Source: Vanessa cardui (Eukaryota; Arthropoda; Insecta; Lepidoptera; Nymphalidae). Taken from it: a stretch of DNA of 64,000 nucleotides. Both the position numbers and the translations under genes were made by a program. The notes under the pieces are model-generated. The model had not been told where the DNA came from. It saw only the letters and a program-made list of their open reading frames with translations, and searched no databases. Positions 50,385 through 60,629 of the stretch are shown in pieces. Location: the NCBI RefSeq assembly GCF_905220365.1, contig NC_061126.1, forward strand, positions 3,286,001-3,350,000, read 5' to 3'. Within the stretch, counting starts at the first letter, position 1; each line of letters begins with the position of its first letter.

Positions 50385-50560
50385 ATTTATATTATAAATG
50401 TAAAAGTAACTTTGTGTATCTGTCTGTCTATCGTTCTTTCACGACCAAACCATTGAACCGAATTTGATAAAATTTTATAGAAGCAAACTTGAACTCCAAG
50501 AAAGAACATACTACTACTTTTACTTACTTTTACATACGGCTACTTTTTTTACTAACATAA
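50385..50560 (+). mobile_element. Helitron-like fragment
   Basis: ATATTATAAATGTAAAAGTA, GTCTATCGTTCTTTCACGAC and GAACCGAATTTGATAAAATT match the 8407-8620 type; the 3' end is lost. Confidence 0.45.
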
Positions 50561-51015
50561 CTAATATATAACGAAATATAACTCTCGTTACAAGTTAAAA
50601 ACGATTAAATACGTATTATTCGATTTTTTTTCAACTTTAATAGCATCGAAATGATTTACTCACAACGTATCTCTTTCACCTTAACCTACATTAAGCAATA
50701 AGAGTTCAACTCGATTGTGATTCAAATCAATACAAAGTCGCCAGCACTTTTAATTAGCATGAATTACACACAGGTCTCCAAATTGACGTTGCAGCATGTC
50801 GGGTCACGTCACCTAATTGTCTGATGTTATTAGTCCTACGACATATTTATCAATGCGTGATCTGTCAGACGAGTGATTTATGACCCCGGTGACATTATGA
50901 CTATATTATATAAATGATGCGATTTTATACGAACTCTATCATAAAGATAATAAATAATAATATTTAAGTTAAACATAAAATGTAATATTTGACTTAGGTA
51001 AGAGATTAAGTCACT

Positions 51016-51296
51016 ACAAATTATAAAACAATGTCCCCCGGTCGTGTTTGTCTCGCTGTATGTTTGCGATAAACTCCAAAACTACTAAACGGATTATCAT
51101 GAGGTTGTCACTAATAGACATAGGGATTCATAAGGACGGTTTAGGTATATAATTCTTATCGGTTTTTGTGTAAATATGTTGAAATAGAACAAATTTTTTA
51201 AACATGTCGGTGAAAGCAACAAAAAATATAAATAAAAGGTAAAGATATAAGAAAATACTTATATCCACCTGTACGATGGGACGGGATGCTAGTCGT
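51016..51296 (+). mobile_element. Helitron-like element, second copy
   Basis: TCACTACAAATTATAAAACA start, TGTATGTTTGCGATAAACTC, ACATGTCGGTGAAAGCAAC, ending GGGATGCTAG|T. Confidence 0.5.
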
Positions 51297-51308
51297 TCCT
51301 AATAATCA

Positions 51309-51395
51309 ATCATCATCAGCCTGAGTTTGTCCACTGCTGGACATAGGCTCTCCAAGTGCACAACACTGTGTACGCCACACAATGATATTCTAATA
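51309..51395 (-). mobile_element. RTE-type LINE 3' end, truncated
   Basis: Minus strand reads GGAGAGCCTATGTCCAGCAG, TGGACAAACTCAGGCTGATG and a TGATGATTGATT tail, the usual end of RTE LINEs. Only ~85 bp remain. Its last 45 bases resemble the SINE tail. Confidence 0.6.
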
Positions 51396-52532
51396 AACAG
51401 ATATGTTACACCCATACTAAACAACAGATAAAAGTGTGTAGCGCCGGAAACCTATTTTTTTTGTTGATTTTTACATTTCATTAAAATTAAAAAGGATAGC
51501 TTGATAAAAACAATAAGTAAAAGGGATAACTAGATGTTTTATTTACGCAAAACGTATTACAACGTAATTATGATGTATTATAACGTATTACTACGTAAAA
51601 CGACTAAAGGCAGACGTCCCAATTAGGACGTTTTCTAGTCTTCACTTTTTGCGCGTTAATAACATATCTGTTTACTACAACATCATTGACGCCACATTAA
51701 TAATAAAAATTTATATTATTTGCGAAGATACAATTAAGTGTATTGAATTAGAAAGAGTACCTCGATGTAGGACTATTCCTTGTCTCATGCATTATCAAGA
51801 TCGATGCCTGTACGTAACTTAACAGCAGGTGACATAACGAAACGCTCTCCTTCATTGACTTTAGATGATTATAAGTGAAATAATTCTACGTTATGTAAAG
51901 TAGTCCTTACATTACAACCCTGTTAAAAACAATTTACTCGCGATACATTCAAAAAAGTATAAAGAAATGTGTTTAATGTTGATTGTCACATTTTTCTGTT
52001 TAGATTTTGAAGTACATTAGCCCGTAAATATATTTGTTGTTAAATCATTGTTCTGAATATAGAATTTGTGTTTTTGATTAATAATAAAATGATTCTTTGA
52101 TTAGAATATATTTCATGCTTAAATCATATTGTAACATCAATATTTATAATTTATTAAAATCAAAATATGTCTCGTGACCTTTAGTCCAGGTAAAAAGCTA
52201 TGGCTATTAAGTCACAGTTATAAAAACTAATTCTTTAATTTTATTACGTTTTTGAAAATACATTTTAAATCATAAATGTCGATAAAACTCGATTTTGACT
52301 TGTATCCATATTAGTAAAAAGGTCGGTGGTTTTTGTTTAGTTGTTAATAATAATTTTTTAAGATATATTACTTATAATGATAGTAAAATTAATTTTACGT
52401 TCATAATTTAGTATGATTTAATTAAAGAACACTAAGTATCTATTAAATCACGTGTTGTCGTGGGCCATCCGTTGAGAATAAACTCGATTTCGTTGTTATG
52501 TATCTAACAACAGACGCAATGAAACAAATTAA

Positions 52533-52840
52533 CAGCAACAACAACAACAACAGCCTGTAAATTCCCACTGCTGGGCTAAAGGCCTCCTCTCCCTTTGAGG
52601 AGAAGGTTTGGAACATATTCCACCACGCTGTTCCAATGTGGGTTGGTGGAATACACATGTGGCAGAATTTATATGAAACTTGTTACATGCAGGTTTCCTC
52701 ACGATGTTTTCCTTCATCGCTGAGCACGAGATGAATTATAAAGACAAATTAAGCACATGAATCAGCGGTGCTTGCCTGGGTTTGAACCCGCAATCATCGG
52801 TTAAGATGCACGCGTTCTTACCATTGGGCCATCTCCGCTC
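52533..52840 (-). mobile_element. tRNA-derived SINE, Metulj-like
   Basis: Complete copy with (CAA)n at the left, the complement of the GTT tail, and an intact head at the right. No convincing target duplication. Confidence 0.83.
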
Positions 52841-53208
52841 AATTAAATGACTATAAATAAAACTCCGCGTGAATAAAAAAAAAATAAACTTCAATTTACC
52901 CTCCTTTAAGTAGCGTAAAAAATCGTTCTGATATCACTGCACTGTTACAATGCCGTGCCGGCTGGTCGCACATCCCAATGTTTTCCTCCTATACCGCCCA
53001 CGAAATGGATTTTAAATATAATCCACAATCAATAGATTGTCAAACACGTGTCCTTTACAATGGATCAACTTATTTCTTTTGTATTACTATACAATTATTT
53101 TGTAAGCAGGACACGATACGACCGCTCGGACTAACTATATTTTTCTTATATTATAAAATGTTAATAGATACACTGGTAAAATGTTACTATATGTATTTAA
53201 GTACTTTA

Positions 53209-53450
53209 CTTGGTGGTAGGGCTTTGTGCAAGCCCGTCTGGGTACCACCACTCATTAGATATTCTACCGCCAAACAATAGTACTCAGTATCTTGTGTTCT
53301 GGGATGAGCCAATGTAACTACAGATACAAGAGACGTAACATCTTAGTTCCTACTTAGATAGTGGCGCATGGTGATGTTAGGAATAATTTATAATTCTTAT
53401 AGCGCCAGCGGTCACCATCGGGCGGCATTTGCTCGTCCGTCAACCGATAT
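53209..53450 (+). repeat. Unclassified repeat
   Basis: CTTGGTGGTAGGGCTTTGTG through to TTGCTCGTCCGTCAACC, with several small deletions. Confidence 0.7.
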
Positions 53451-54102
53451 CACAAAAATACAAATTTACATGTAAAGAATTGAATCAATCCTGAACATTT
53501 CAATTATTTACAAAGTTGTTCCGCATTAAACTTCAATCGCAATAAATAGGTTATGTATCATAAAAAAACAGGGAAAGTGGGAACGAGTGTGTTGTAAAAA
53601 ATAAATAAAAGCGTTGCTTTGTATCCTATTAGGTGCGTAAAAAAATCGTATTTTCTCTCCAACAACGCCAGCGTCCCGCGAAATTTGTATTTACATAAAT
53701 AAATTTAGAGGCCTCAAAAACCCCAGTTAGAAACTTGAGTTCTTTTCTAAATCAACGAACGAAATAATTTATTATGTAAATTGGGACTGACGACAGTTTT
53801 ACGTCACATCGAGTTTTACGCTTGAGTTTACTTGATATTTTTATTTTCGTAGATACGAATATGTCGACTGAACCAACTCAATGTAACGAGACTTTTTACA
53901 AAATGATAGGAAACAGCAGCAATTTGATGTTCTGACTTTTTATTTTCGGCAATACCCCTTTTATACGCGTCTTTATTAAATCCACATGACAGCATATTTG
54001 TATTAAATCTTGCAATTGAATTTTAAACCACTCCCTTACTTATGTTGTACTCTTTTTTGGATTTAGTTATCGTACAACTATTTCATCAATTATATTAACT
54101 AT

Positions 54103-54114
54103 ATAAGATTTTAA
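54103..54114 (+). repeat. LINE target-site duplication, 5' copy
   Basis: ATAAGATTTTAA, identical to the sequence after the element's 3' end. The bases either side differ (T before here, G before the 3' copy). Confidence 0.8.
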
Positions 54115-57100
54115 TGCCGTGTGGCATCGGCGGAGGAGAATAGTGCCACCCTCAAGTACCAGGTGTCGTAAGAGGCGACTGCGGTACTGGATGTTGGCCG
54201 TATTTTGCAGTTTTTTTTTTTTTTTTCTTTTTAAAAAAGGAACTTGCAAAAGCCATCATCAGAGAAGGAAAACTCGAAATAAACCCGGATTGGAATCTCC
54301 GTTAGGCACGAGCTAGTTCCTGCAACCAAACCAGCTCCACACGTAGTGACTTCTCACTCCTGTGGGCTTAGCTGGCGAGGTCGAGAGGGAAATGCAGGAA
54401 GGTGGGAAAACCTTCATTTCCTAAATAGTATCCCAGGCTTGACAGTGAACATCTGTGGAGAGGACACTCCGCCATCGCAGTCCAACAGCGGTGAAACTAA
54501 CGCGAAGAATGGCAGTTACCAGTTATAAGTCTACGTTAATAGGCGTAAGCGTGGGCGCTAGGGGTCATTCTTGACAGTGGGAGGGCCCATCGTAGGTCCA
54601 TTGACCAATTACCGCCCGCTTTAGCTGGGCAGCCCCCGGCCAATAAGGTATTGGTCCGTCTCAGCATTGACCTATTTCCAATGGGTGTAGGAAATACTAG
54701 CTAAAACCTAGATAGTCTATGCTGTAAATTATTCACCTGCAAAAAAACAGAAGAAAGATATAACCCATAAAAAACAAACACACTTCTCCATGCGCTTAGC
54801 AACATGGAATGTCCGCACAATGAGGACAGGCCTTCCGGATACCTGCGGAGGCACAGGCTGTGCACAAGATCTGCGCAAAACTTCTGTAATTGATGCTGAA
54901 TTGGCGAGACTCAACATCTCAATTTCGGCCCTGCAAGAAACGAGGCTTCCTCAAAACGGATTTATAAAAGAAAACCATTATACTTTTTTCTGGGTAGGCA
55001 AGGATCAGCAAGAACACCGCGAGCATGGCGTGGGTTTTGCTGTGCGCAACGACTTACTCTCATCGATACAAACACCACAAGGAATATCAGAGCGCATAAT
55101 GGTTCTTCGCCTCTTGAGTAACTGTGGCTTCGTTACCTTGATCTGCGCATATGCACCAACTTTAAGCACAACATCGGAAGTCAAAGATCGGTTTTATGAT
55201 CAACTCACACAAACCATTGTTGCGGTGCCTGCTAGTGATCACCTTTACATCCTGGGAGACTTTAATGCCAGAGTCGGTCAAGATAACGTCGCTTGGCCAG
55301 ATTGCCTTGGTAACCATGGTGTCGGTAAAATGAACGAGAATGGGCAGCGATTGCTGGAGTTTTGTTCAAATCACAAAATATGTGTTACCAACACATACTT
55401 CAAAGGCAAATTTATGCATAAAGTTTCATGGAAGCATCCACGTTCGGGTCACTGGCATCAACTGGATCTGATCCTAACGCGAAGGAAAGACATTCGCTTT
55501 GTCCTTCATACACGAACATATCAGAGCGCTGACTGTGACACAGACCACTCTCTTGTAGTGTCAAAAACAGCAATGGTTCGCAAAAGAATCTTTTCGTCTA
55601 GAACTCCTGGAAACAAGAAAATTGATTTAACTCAGATCAGGATTGGCAAAAAAGTTGAATCCTTTAAGGAGTTGGTATGCTCAAAGACCTTGTCTTGGGA
55701 CCAGAACGCACCACTGCAGGAGGAATGGGATCGTGTCAAAGAAATTCTTACGGAGTCTGCAGGCAAAGCTTTCGGGTATCGAAGAACGAATACTGAGGAC
55801 TGGTTTTCACAAAATATTGAGCACCTAGAACCATTGCTCGAGTCAAAACGACTTGCTGCCCTTAACCACCGCTTGGACCCGTCTTCATCCACTCTTAAAG
55901 TACTTACAGAGGCCAAGTCAGTACTACAGCGCAGCTCACGCTTCTATGCGAACAGATACTGGCGTGATCTCTCTTCATTTATTCAGCGATGTGCAGACTC
56001 AGGTGATTTCAGCGGTGTTTACGGTGGAATTAAAAAAGCACTCGGTCCTGTTCCTAAAAAGATTGCTCCACTAAAAGAACTTGATGGTACTGTCATCAGT
56101 GACAGTAATCGACAAATGCAAAGATGGGTCGAACATTACACTGGACTCTACTCGCAGCCAACTAGTATTGAGCCACAAATTAAATTTTTAATTCCAAAAC
56201 TACCCACCTGGTACGAGCTAGACGATGACCCTACAGTAGAGCAGTTTCAAACCGCCATGAAACAACTAAAATGTGGCAAAAGTCCTGGACGAGATTACAT
56301 CTACCCTGAGCTGCTTAAATTAGATTTTATTGCTCCGCTTATGTATACTCTCTTAATAAAGTGCTGGGCCGAGGGGACGGTACCTCAGGATATGCGTGAC
56401 GCTAATATCATCACCCTTTACAAAGGGAAAGGTGACCGCGGTGATTGCAACTCATATCGCGGCATATCCCTTCTGAGCGTCGTTGGTAAACTGATAGGTC
56501 GAGTGATTCTTAGTAAACTACAATGTCTTGCCAATCGCGTTTATCCTGAGGCTCAATGTGGGTTCCGGGCCGGGCGATCAACCACCGATATGATTTTTAC
56601 ATTACGTCAGATCCAGGAGAAGTGCAGGGAGCAGCAGACGCCGCTCATCATAGCCTTTGTAGACTTAAATAAGGCTTTCGATACCGTGAGCAGAGAGGGA
56701 CTGTTTGAGTTACTCGAAATAGTTGGGTGTCCTCCAAAGCTGCTCAAACTCATTAGATCATTCCACGAAGAAACGAAAGGATCTGCCGTTTTTGACGGAA
56801 AAATGTCGGAACCATTTGAAATGCGCAGAGGCGTGCGACAGGGTTGCGTACTGGCACCTACTCTGTTTGGCATTTTCTTTTCATTGCTTTTAAAAGTAGC
56901 CTTTGGTGACAAACAGCAGGGTGTGCACCTGCACACACGAATTGATGGGAAACTCTTCAATATTGCTCTCTTAAAGTCAAAGCGCAATCGGGTAGATATG
57001 TTCGCGGATAGTCTTCTTTTTGCCGATGATGCCGCCTTCATTGCCACGTCTTCTTATGAACTTCAAACCATGATGGATAAATTCTCTCATGCGTGCAATC

Positions 57101-58005
57101 TATTTTCAATGTCCATCAATGCGAAGAAGACTCTTATATTCGCCCAAGGATTTGCTGAAAAACCAGTCATACTGCTGCATGGCGTTCCCTTGGACGTAGT
57201 GAGTAAGTTTTGCTACCTCGGTTCGACCGTAACGAGCAATCTGTCGCTTAGTGCGGAGATCGATATACGCATCGGTAAAGCGGCGACCATGTTTGGGAAG
57301 CTTAGAACAAGAGTATGGGACAACAACCACCTTACTGTCCGAACTAAAATTCTCGTGTACCAAGCGTGTATCTTGAGCATACTCTTGTACGGAGCAGAGA
57401 CCTGGACATCGTATGCAAAACAAGAGTACAGGCTTAATGCTTTTCACATGCGTTGTGTGCGCAATATCTTGGGAGTTACGTGGAAGGACAGGATCACAAA
57501 TAAAGCAATCCTAACGAAAGCACAACTTCCTAGTCTCAGCGCCCTCCTCAAACAACGTCGTTTGCGCTGGGTGGGACATGTGTACCGTATGAATGCTTCT
57601 AGACTACCTAGAAAGGTCTTGCTGGGCGCTGTAGCGAATGCCAAGAGAAATGTAGGACGTCCGTTGCTACGCTTTAAAGATTGTGTCAAGCGAGATCTCA
57701 CTTCCTTTGGTATCGAGCATAGGGAATGGGAGAAACTCGCGGAAGACAGGGATCGATGGAAGCTTCGGATTGCACAAGGGGTCCAGCTACACGAAACAGC
57801 GTGGTTCGAAAAACTCGCCACCAAAAGAGCCAAACAGCAGGACAGCGATAACATGCCAGCAGGCGCATCCGCCGCGTTATACGCCTGTTCCAGATGCGGC
57901 CGGTCTTGCCGTTCCAGAATCGGTCTGCATAGCCACCAACGAAAGTGTCCATTATAATCACGCACTGTCTTAAATCATCTGTAATAGATGAAAAGGCCAA
58001 TGATG
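54115..58005 (+). mobile_element. Full-length non-LTR retrotransposon, RTE-like
   Basis: A 3.9-kb LINE in gene B intron 4, sense to the gene. It is flanked by a perfect 12-bp direct repeat, ATAAGATTTTAA, at 54103-54114 and 58006-58017, taken as the target-site duplication. A ~675-bp leader starts with a segment typical of this element group (GTGGCATCGGCGG..., CGTAAGAGGCGACTG), a single ORF fills 54790-57957, and a short 3' UTR of about 48 bp ends in AATGATG, a simple-repeat tail instead of poly(A). Single ORF, short 3' UTR and repeat tail suggest the RTE/BovB group; the exact clade needs a tree. Confidence 0.85.
54790..57957 (+). CDS. LINE polyprotein: AP endonuclease, reverse transcriptase, C-terminal zinc finger
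   Basis: An uninterrupted 1055-residue ORF. The endonuclease covers residues 1 to ~255: ATWNVRTM at the start (catalytic N), ALQETR (E50), LGDFNAR (D157, N159) and TDHSLV (D252, H253). Reverse transcriptase follows at about 480-790, with GFRAGRSTTD, AFVDLNKAFD (D625) and FADD (D746, D747). Then comes the ALLYGAETW-type region and RRLRWVGHVYRM, common to RTE-like proteins. The C-terminus has a finger C1033-x2-C1036-x12-H1049-x3-C1053 with GL at 1045-1046, ending two residues before the stop. All catalytic residues I can identify are present, so the copy may be active or recently active. Open frames on the opposite strand are shadows. Confidence 0.9.
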   Translation: MRLATWNVRTMRTGLPDTCGGTGCAQDLRKTSVIDAELARLNISISALQETRLPQNGFIKENHYTFFWVGKDQQEHREHGVGFAVRNDLLSSIQTPQGISERIMVLRLLSNCGFVTLICAYAPTLSTTSEVKDRFYDQLTQTIVAVPASDHLYILGDFNARVGQDNVAWPDCLGNHGVGKMNENGQRLLEFCSNHKICVTNTYFKGKFMHKVSWKHPRSGHWHQLDLILTRRKDIRFVLHTRTYQSADCDTDHSLVVSKTAMVRKRIFSSRTPGNKKIDLTQIRIGKKVESFKELVCSKTLSWDQNAPLQEEWDRVKEILTESAGKAFGYRRTNTEDWFSQNIEHLEPLLESKRLAALNHRLDPSSSTLKVLTEAKSVLQRSSRFYANRYWRDLSSFIQRCADSGDFSGVYGGIKKALGPVPKKIAPLKELDGTVISDSNRQMQRWVEHYTGLYSQPTSIEPQIKFLIPKLPTWYELDDDPTVEQFQTAMKQLKCGKSPGRDYIYPELLKLDFIAPLMYTLLIKCWAEGTVPQDMRDANIITLYKGKGDRGDCNSYRGISLLSVVGKLIGRVILSKLQCLANRVYPEAQCGFRAGRSTTDMIFTLRQIQEKCREQQTPLIIAFVDLNKAFDTVSREGLFELLEIVGCPPKLLKLIRSFHEETKGSAVFDGKMSEPFEMRRGVRQGCVLAPTLFGIFFSLLLKVAFGDKQQGVHLHTRIDGKLFNIALLKSKRNRVDMFADSLLFADDAAFIATSSYELQTMMDKFSHACNLFSMSINAKKTLIFAQGFAEKPVILLHGVPLDVVSKFCYLGSTVTSNLSLSAEIDIRIGKAATMFGKLRTRVWDNNHLTVRTKILVYQACILSILLYGAETWTSYAKQEYRLNAFHMRCVRNILGVTWKDRITNKAILTKAQLPSLSALLKQRRLRWVGHVYRMNASRLPRKVLLGAVANAKRNVGRPLLRFKDCVKRDLTSFGIEHREWEKLAEDRDRWKLRIAQGVQLHETAWFEKLATKRAKQQDSDNMPAGASAALYACSRCGRSCRSRIGLHSHQRKCPL

Positions 58006-58017
58006 ATAAGATTTTAA
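58006..58017 (+). repeat. LINE target-site duplication, 3' copy
   Basis: ATAAGATTTTAA directly after the AATGATG tail of the element. The first few bases could partly belong to the tail, so the true duplication may be slightly shorter. Confidence 0.75.
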
Positions 58018-59689
58018 ATTAACATGGTTATTTTTATTATTACAGTTATTAATAAATAAAAATTTTAATAAAAAGAAAAACTGACTTCAAACAAAACGCT
58101 ATTTTAAAACAAATATATTTGCACTAGAAAGTAATAAAAATAATTGCGTATTCAACATACTTTTTGGAGTCCTCCTCAGTAAAATGAAATAAAAGATATT
58201 ATAATACTTAAAAGTTGATTTACGATTATATAATGCAGTTATAATAATTGCTATATGTCCTGTAACTAGCACTTTTAAACCAAAATAATATTATCATTCA
58301 CCTCTGGACAAATACATTGACATAGTAATAGTATAAAAACAACATTGTATGTAATTACTTTAATTATTAACTAATAACCTAATACCACGAAATCGTTATT
58401 TTATTAATTTCCTCGAATGTTATTTTGTGTTAAAGCGCGCTAAAACTATTTATTTTCCACGGATAATAAAACACTAAGTTGTATTAAAATCGATTAACGA
58501 AATCAACATTCGATTCCAGTAGATAATAATAATTATAAATTCGAATCAGTAAATAGTATGTTAGTAAATAATAATTAACATTCTAAAAGATAATATTACA
58601 AATTTATTATTATTTGATTACTCGAATTCATTCTGTTCAAATTTAGGTACCTAACGAATTGTTGGGCACAAATAACCAAAGTTTATTAAAAAAAAACGTA
58701 TGCAATGCAATTAAGTTGATAGATGGCTGTTGATGATTGATTAAAAGGCTATTTCGATTCAAATCGCGGTCAGCTGAGCAATTGATCGACCGTTATGGAC
58801 TTGGGTGTACGTGTTAAAGTTATTATTAAAGTTATTAATTTCGGGATATTTACCATGTTTTTTAATTTTGTTCGGTGGAGCTCGATATTTCGACATTGTC
58901 TACGAATGTCTTGTTCACGAGACTGGAGACCTATATGGGTGTACGTGGTTATCAAACATCAACGTTCTTATTACGATTTCCACCAACCAGCCCTTAGTTG
59001 AGCTACTACTTCCCTTGTATTTATCAGCAAAATTTTATCAATGGATATTTATTACTTTAACATAGTTCTACTATTGGATTGTTGTGTAAAGGTAAATAAA
59101 TAAGTTTCATCACGATGTTTCTAGCGTGTATACGTGATGAATTAAAACATGTCTCATGGTTATTTATTGTAAAAGCCAAGTATTGTCGTAATTACAAGCA
59201 CACATGATGTGCATACGACTATGATTGCGATCAATAGTGAATCTATTGGTGACTTAACACTGCTATATATCTATTCACTTAAGACGCACTCTTATACGCC
59301 ATCTATATGTATTTGTATGAGTGACTATTGTATTTACGAGATGTCTTAGTGTGTAAATATTACGATTTTAAGAACAATGACAACCAAAGTAAAGAAGCAT
59401 TTGGATTATATTTGTTAATGCACGATAATTTAACACGCAGTGGGAGAACTTCTTTAATGAACAGATCTTTAGAACTCATACTATTACACTACTCTTAGCT
59501 CTTACACTTTTGTCAATAATAATAATAAACGTTAATACGGAAATCCAGAATAAAATTAGAGCTAGCTAGCAATCACATAGACTATAGAGCATAACATGCA
59601 AATTATATTTTATTTAAGTACTCTATTAAAAATAAAATAGAATTGTCGTCCTATATCATCTGGTTATTGGGATATTAAGTATTCCATTA

Positions 59690-59780
59690 AGGGGTAGAAA
59701 AGTAGATTCTACCGAGAAGAACCGACAAGAAACTCAGTAGTTACTCTTTTTCAACATTTAAAAAATACAATCATATTAGT
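59690..59780 (-). mobile_element. LINE 3'-UTR fragment
   Basis: On the minus strand the block GAGTTTCTTGTCGGTTCTTC followed by TCGGTAGAATCTAC is clear; nothing coding is attached. Confidence 0.5.
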
Positions 59781-60040
59781 TAGATACAATTATTATATAT
59801 GTATGTAATGTGTCCTACCTGGAAGTCAAAAGGTATTAATTCCACGCTCTTTTATCAGCAGTTCTAACAACCACGGTTCTAACCCTTAAATGAATAATTG
59901 TGTAACTATATGCATATGGGTCATAATATCTTAATTCCTAATGCACCATACATTATCTATTTAAGCGTTGCATAGACATTATTACTAATACTGTGAACTG
60001 TAATTGCTTAAATATTTTTTTATTCGATCATCGGAATTTG

Positions 60041-60339
60041 ACCGTGTTCTAAGGCGTACATCTTAACCGATGATTGCGGGTTCAAACCCAGGCAAGCACC
60101 ACTATATATATGTGCTTAATTTTTGTTTATAAATATAAATCTCGTGCTCAGCGGTAAAGGAAAACATCTTGAGGAAACCTGCGTTTCTCTAATTTCATCG
60201 AAATTCTGCCACATGTGCATTCCACTAACCCGCATTATAACAGCGTGGTGGAATATGTTCCAAGCCCTCTCCTTAATGGAAGAGAAGGCCTTATCCCAGC
60301 AGCGGGAAATTTACAGGCTGTTACTTTACTTTACTTTAC
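60041..60339 (+). mobile_element. tRNA-derived SINE, next to gene B exon 5
   Basis: The A-box part of the head is damaged but the B box (GGTTCAAACCC) and everything 3' of it are well kept. The TTTAC-repeat tail ends 33 bp before exon 5. Sense to gene B. Confidence 0.8.
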
Positions 60340-60372
60340 GACTACAACTAATTGAATATTATTTAATTTTAG

Positions 60373-60554
60373 GTGGACTTTTGTACGCCTTCTCGCTTTA
60401 CAAGTCACTCGGTAAGCTAGTAGCGCCAGCCAGTAGCGATGAGATCGCCTGCATCCATGGTCTTCGAGCTGTCGCCACGATTGCGCTACTGTTCGCCCAT
60501 AAGTTTCTGCCTGTTGGTTTGACTCCATATACAAATCGAATCAGGCTAAGTGAG
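60373..60554 (+). CDS. nrf-6-like: Gene B exon 5: start of acyltransferase-3 domain
   Basis: Residues 655-714 after a split Gly. Has the linker motif FSLYKSLGKLV (FSLKRNL in gene A), then CIHGLRAVATIALLFAHKFL, the conserved opening of the domain with its His, and ends NRIRLSE at donor GTTTGT, phase 0. Acceptor TTTAATTTTAG. Matches the second half of gene A exon 4. The SINE tail ends 33 bp upstream. The open frame continuing upstream through the SINE is not coding. Confidence 0.9.
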
Positions 60555-60592
60555 GTTTGTTTTTACAATACAATCTTATCTGTATATCATAG

Positions 60593-60629
60593 CTAAATAA
60601 ATAAATAAATAAATAAATAAAATAAATAG
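60593..60629. repeat. AAAT microsatellite
   Basis: About nine AAAT/TAAA units just after gene B exon 5; a shorter run lies at 2084-2107. Confidence 0.8.

Larger units (their letters stand above)
49184..60372 (+). other. Gene B intron 4, absent from gene A
   Basis: 11,189 bases. Holds two related Helitron-like copies (49193-49454, 51016-51296), another Helitron-like copy (50385-50560), SINEs (49813-50150, 52533-52840, 60041-60339), an RTE-type 3' end (51309-51395), the unclassified repeat (53209-53450), the full-length LINE (54115-58005) and a LINE 3'-UTR fragment (59690-59780). Nothing recognised in 51.5-52.4 and 58.1-59.6 kb. Confidence 0.85.

Noticed and set aside
55632..58000. Several antisense frames of 90-170 codons across the LINE
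   Set aside because: Lie opposite the 1055-codon LINE ORF and reflect its codon bias.
60123..60372. Open frame upstream of gene B exon 5 joined to it without a stop
   Set aside because: This part is SINE sequence followed by a good acceptor at 60371-60372; homology to gene A begins only at the exon.
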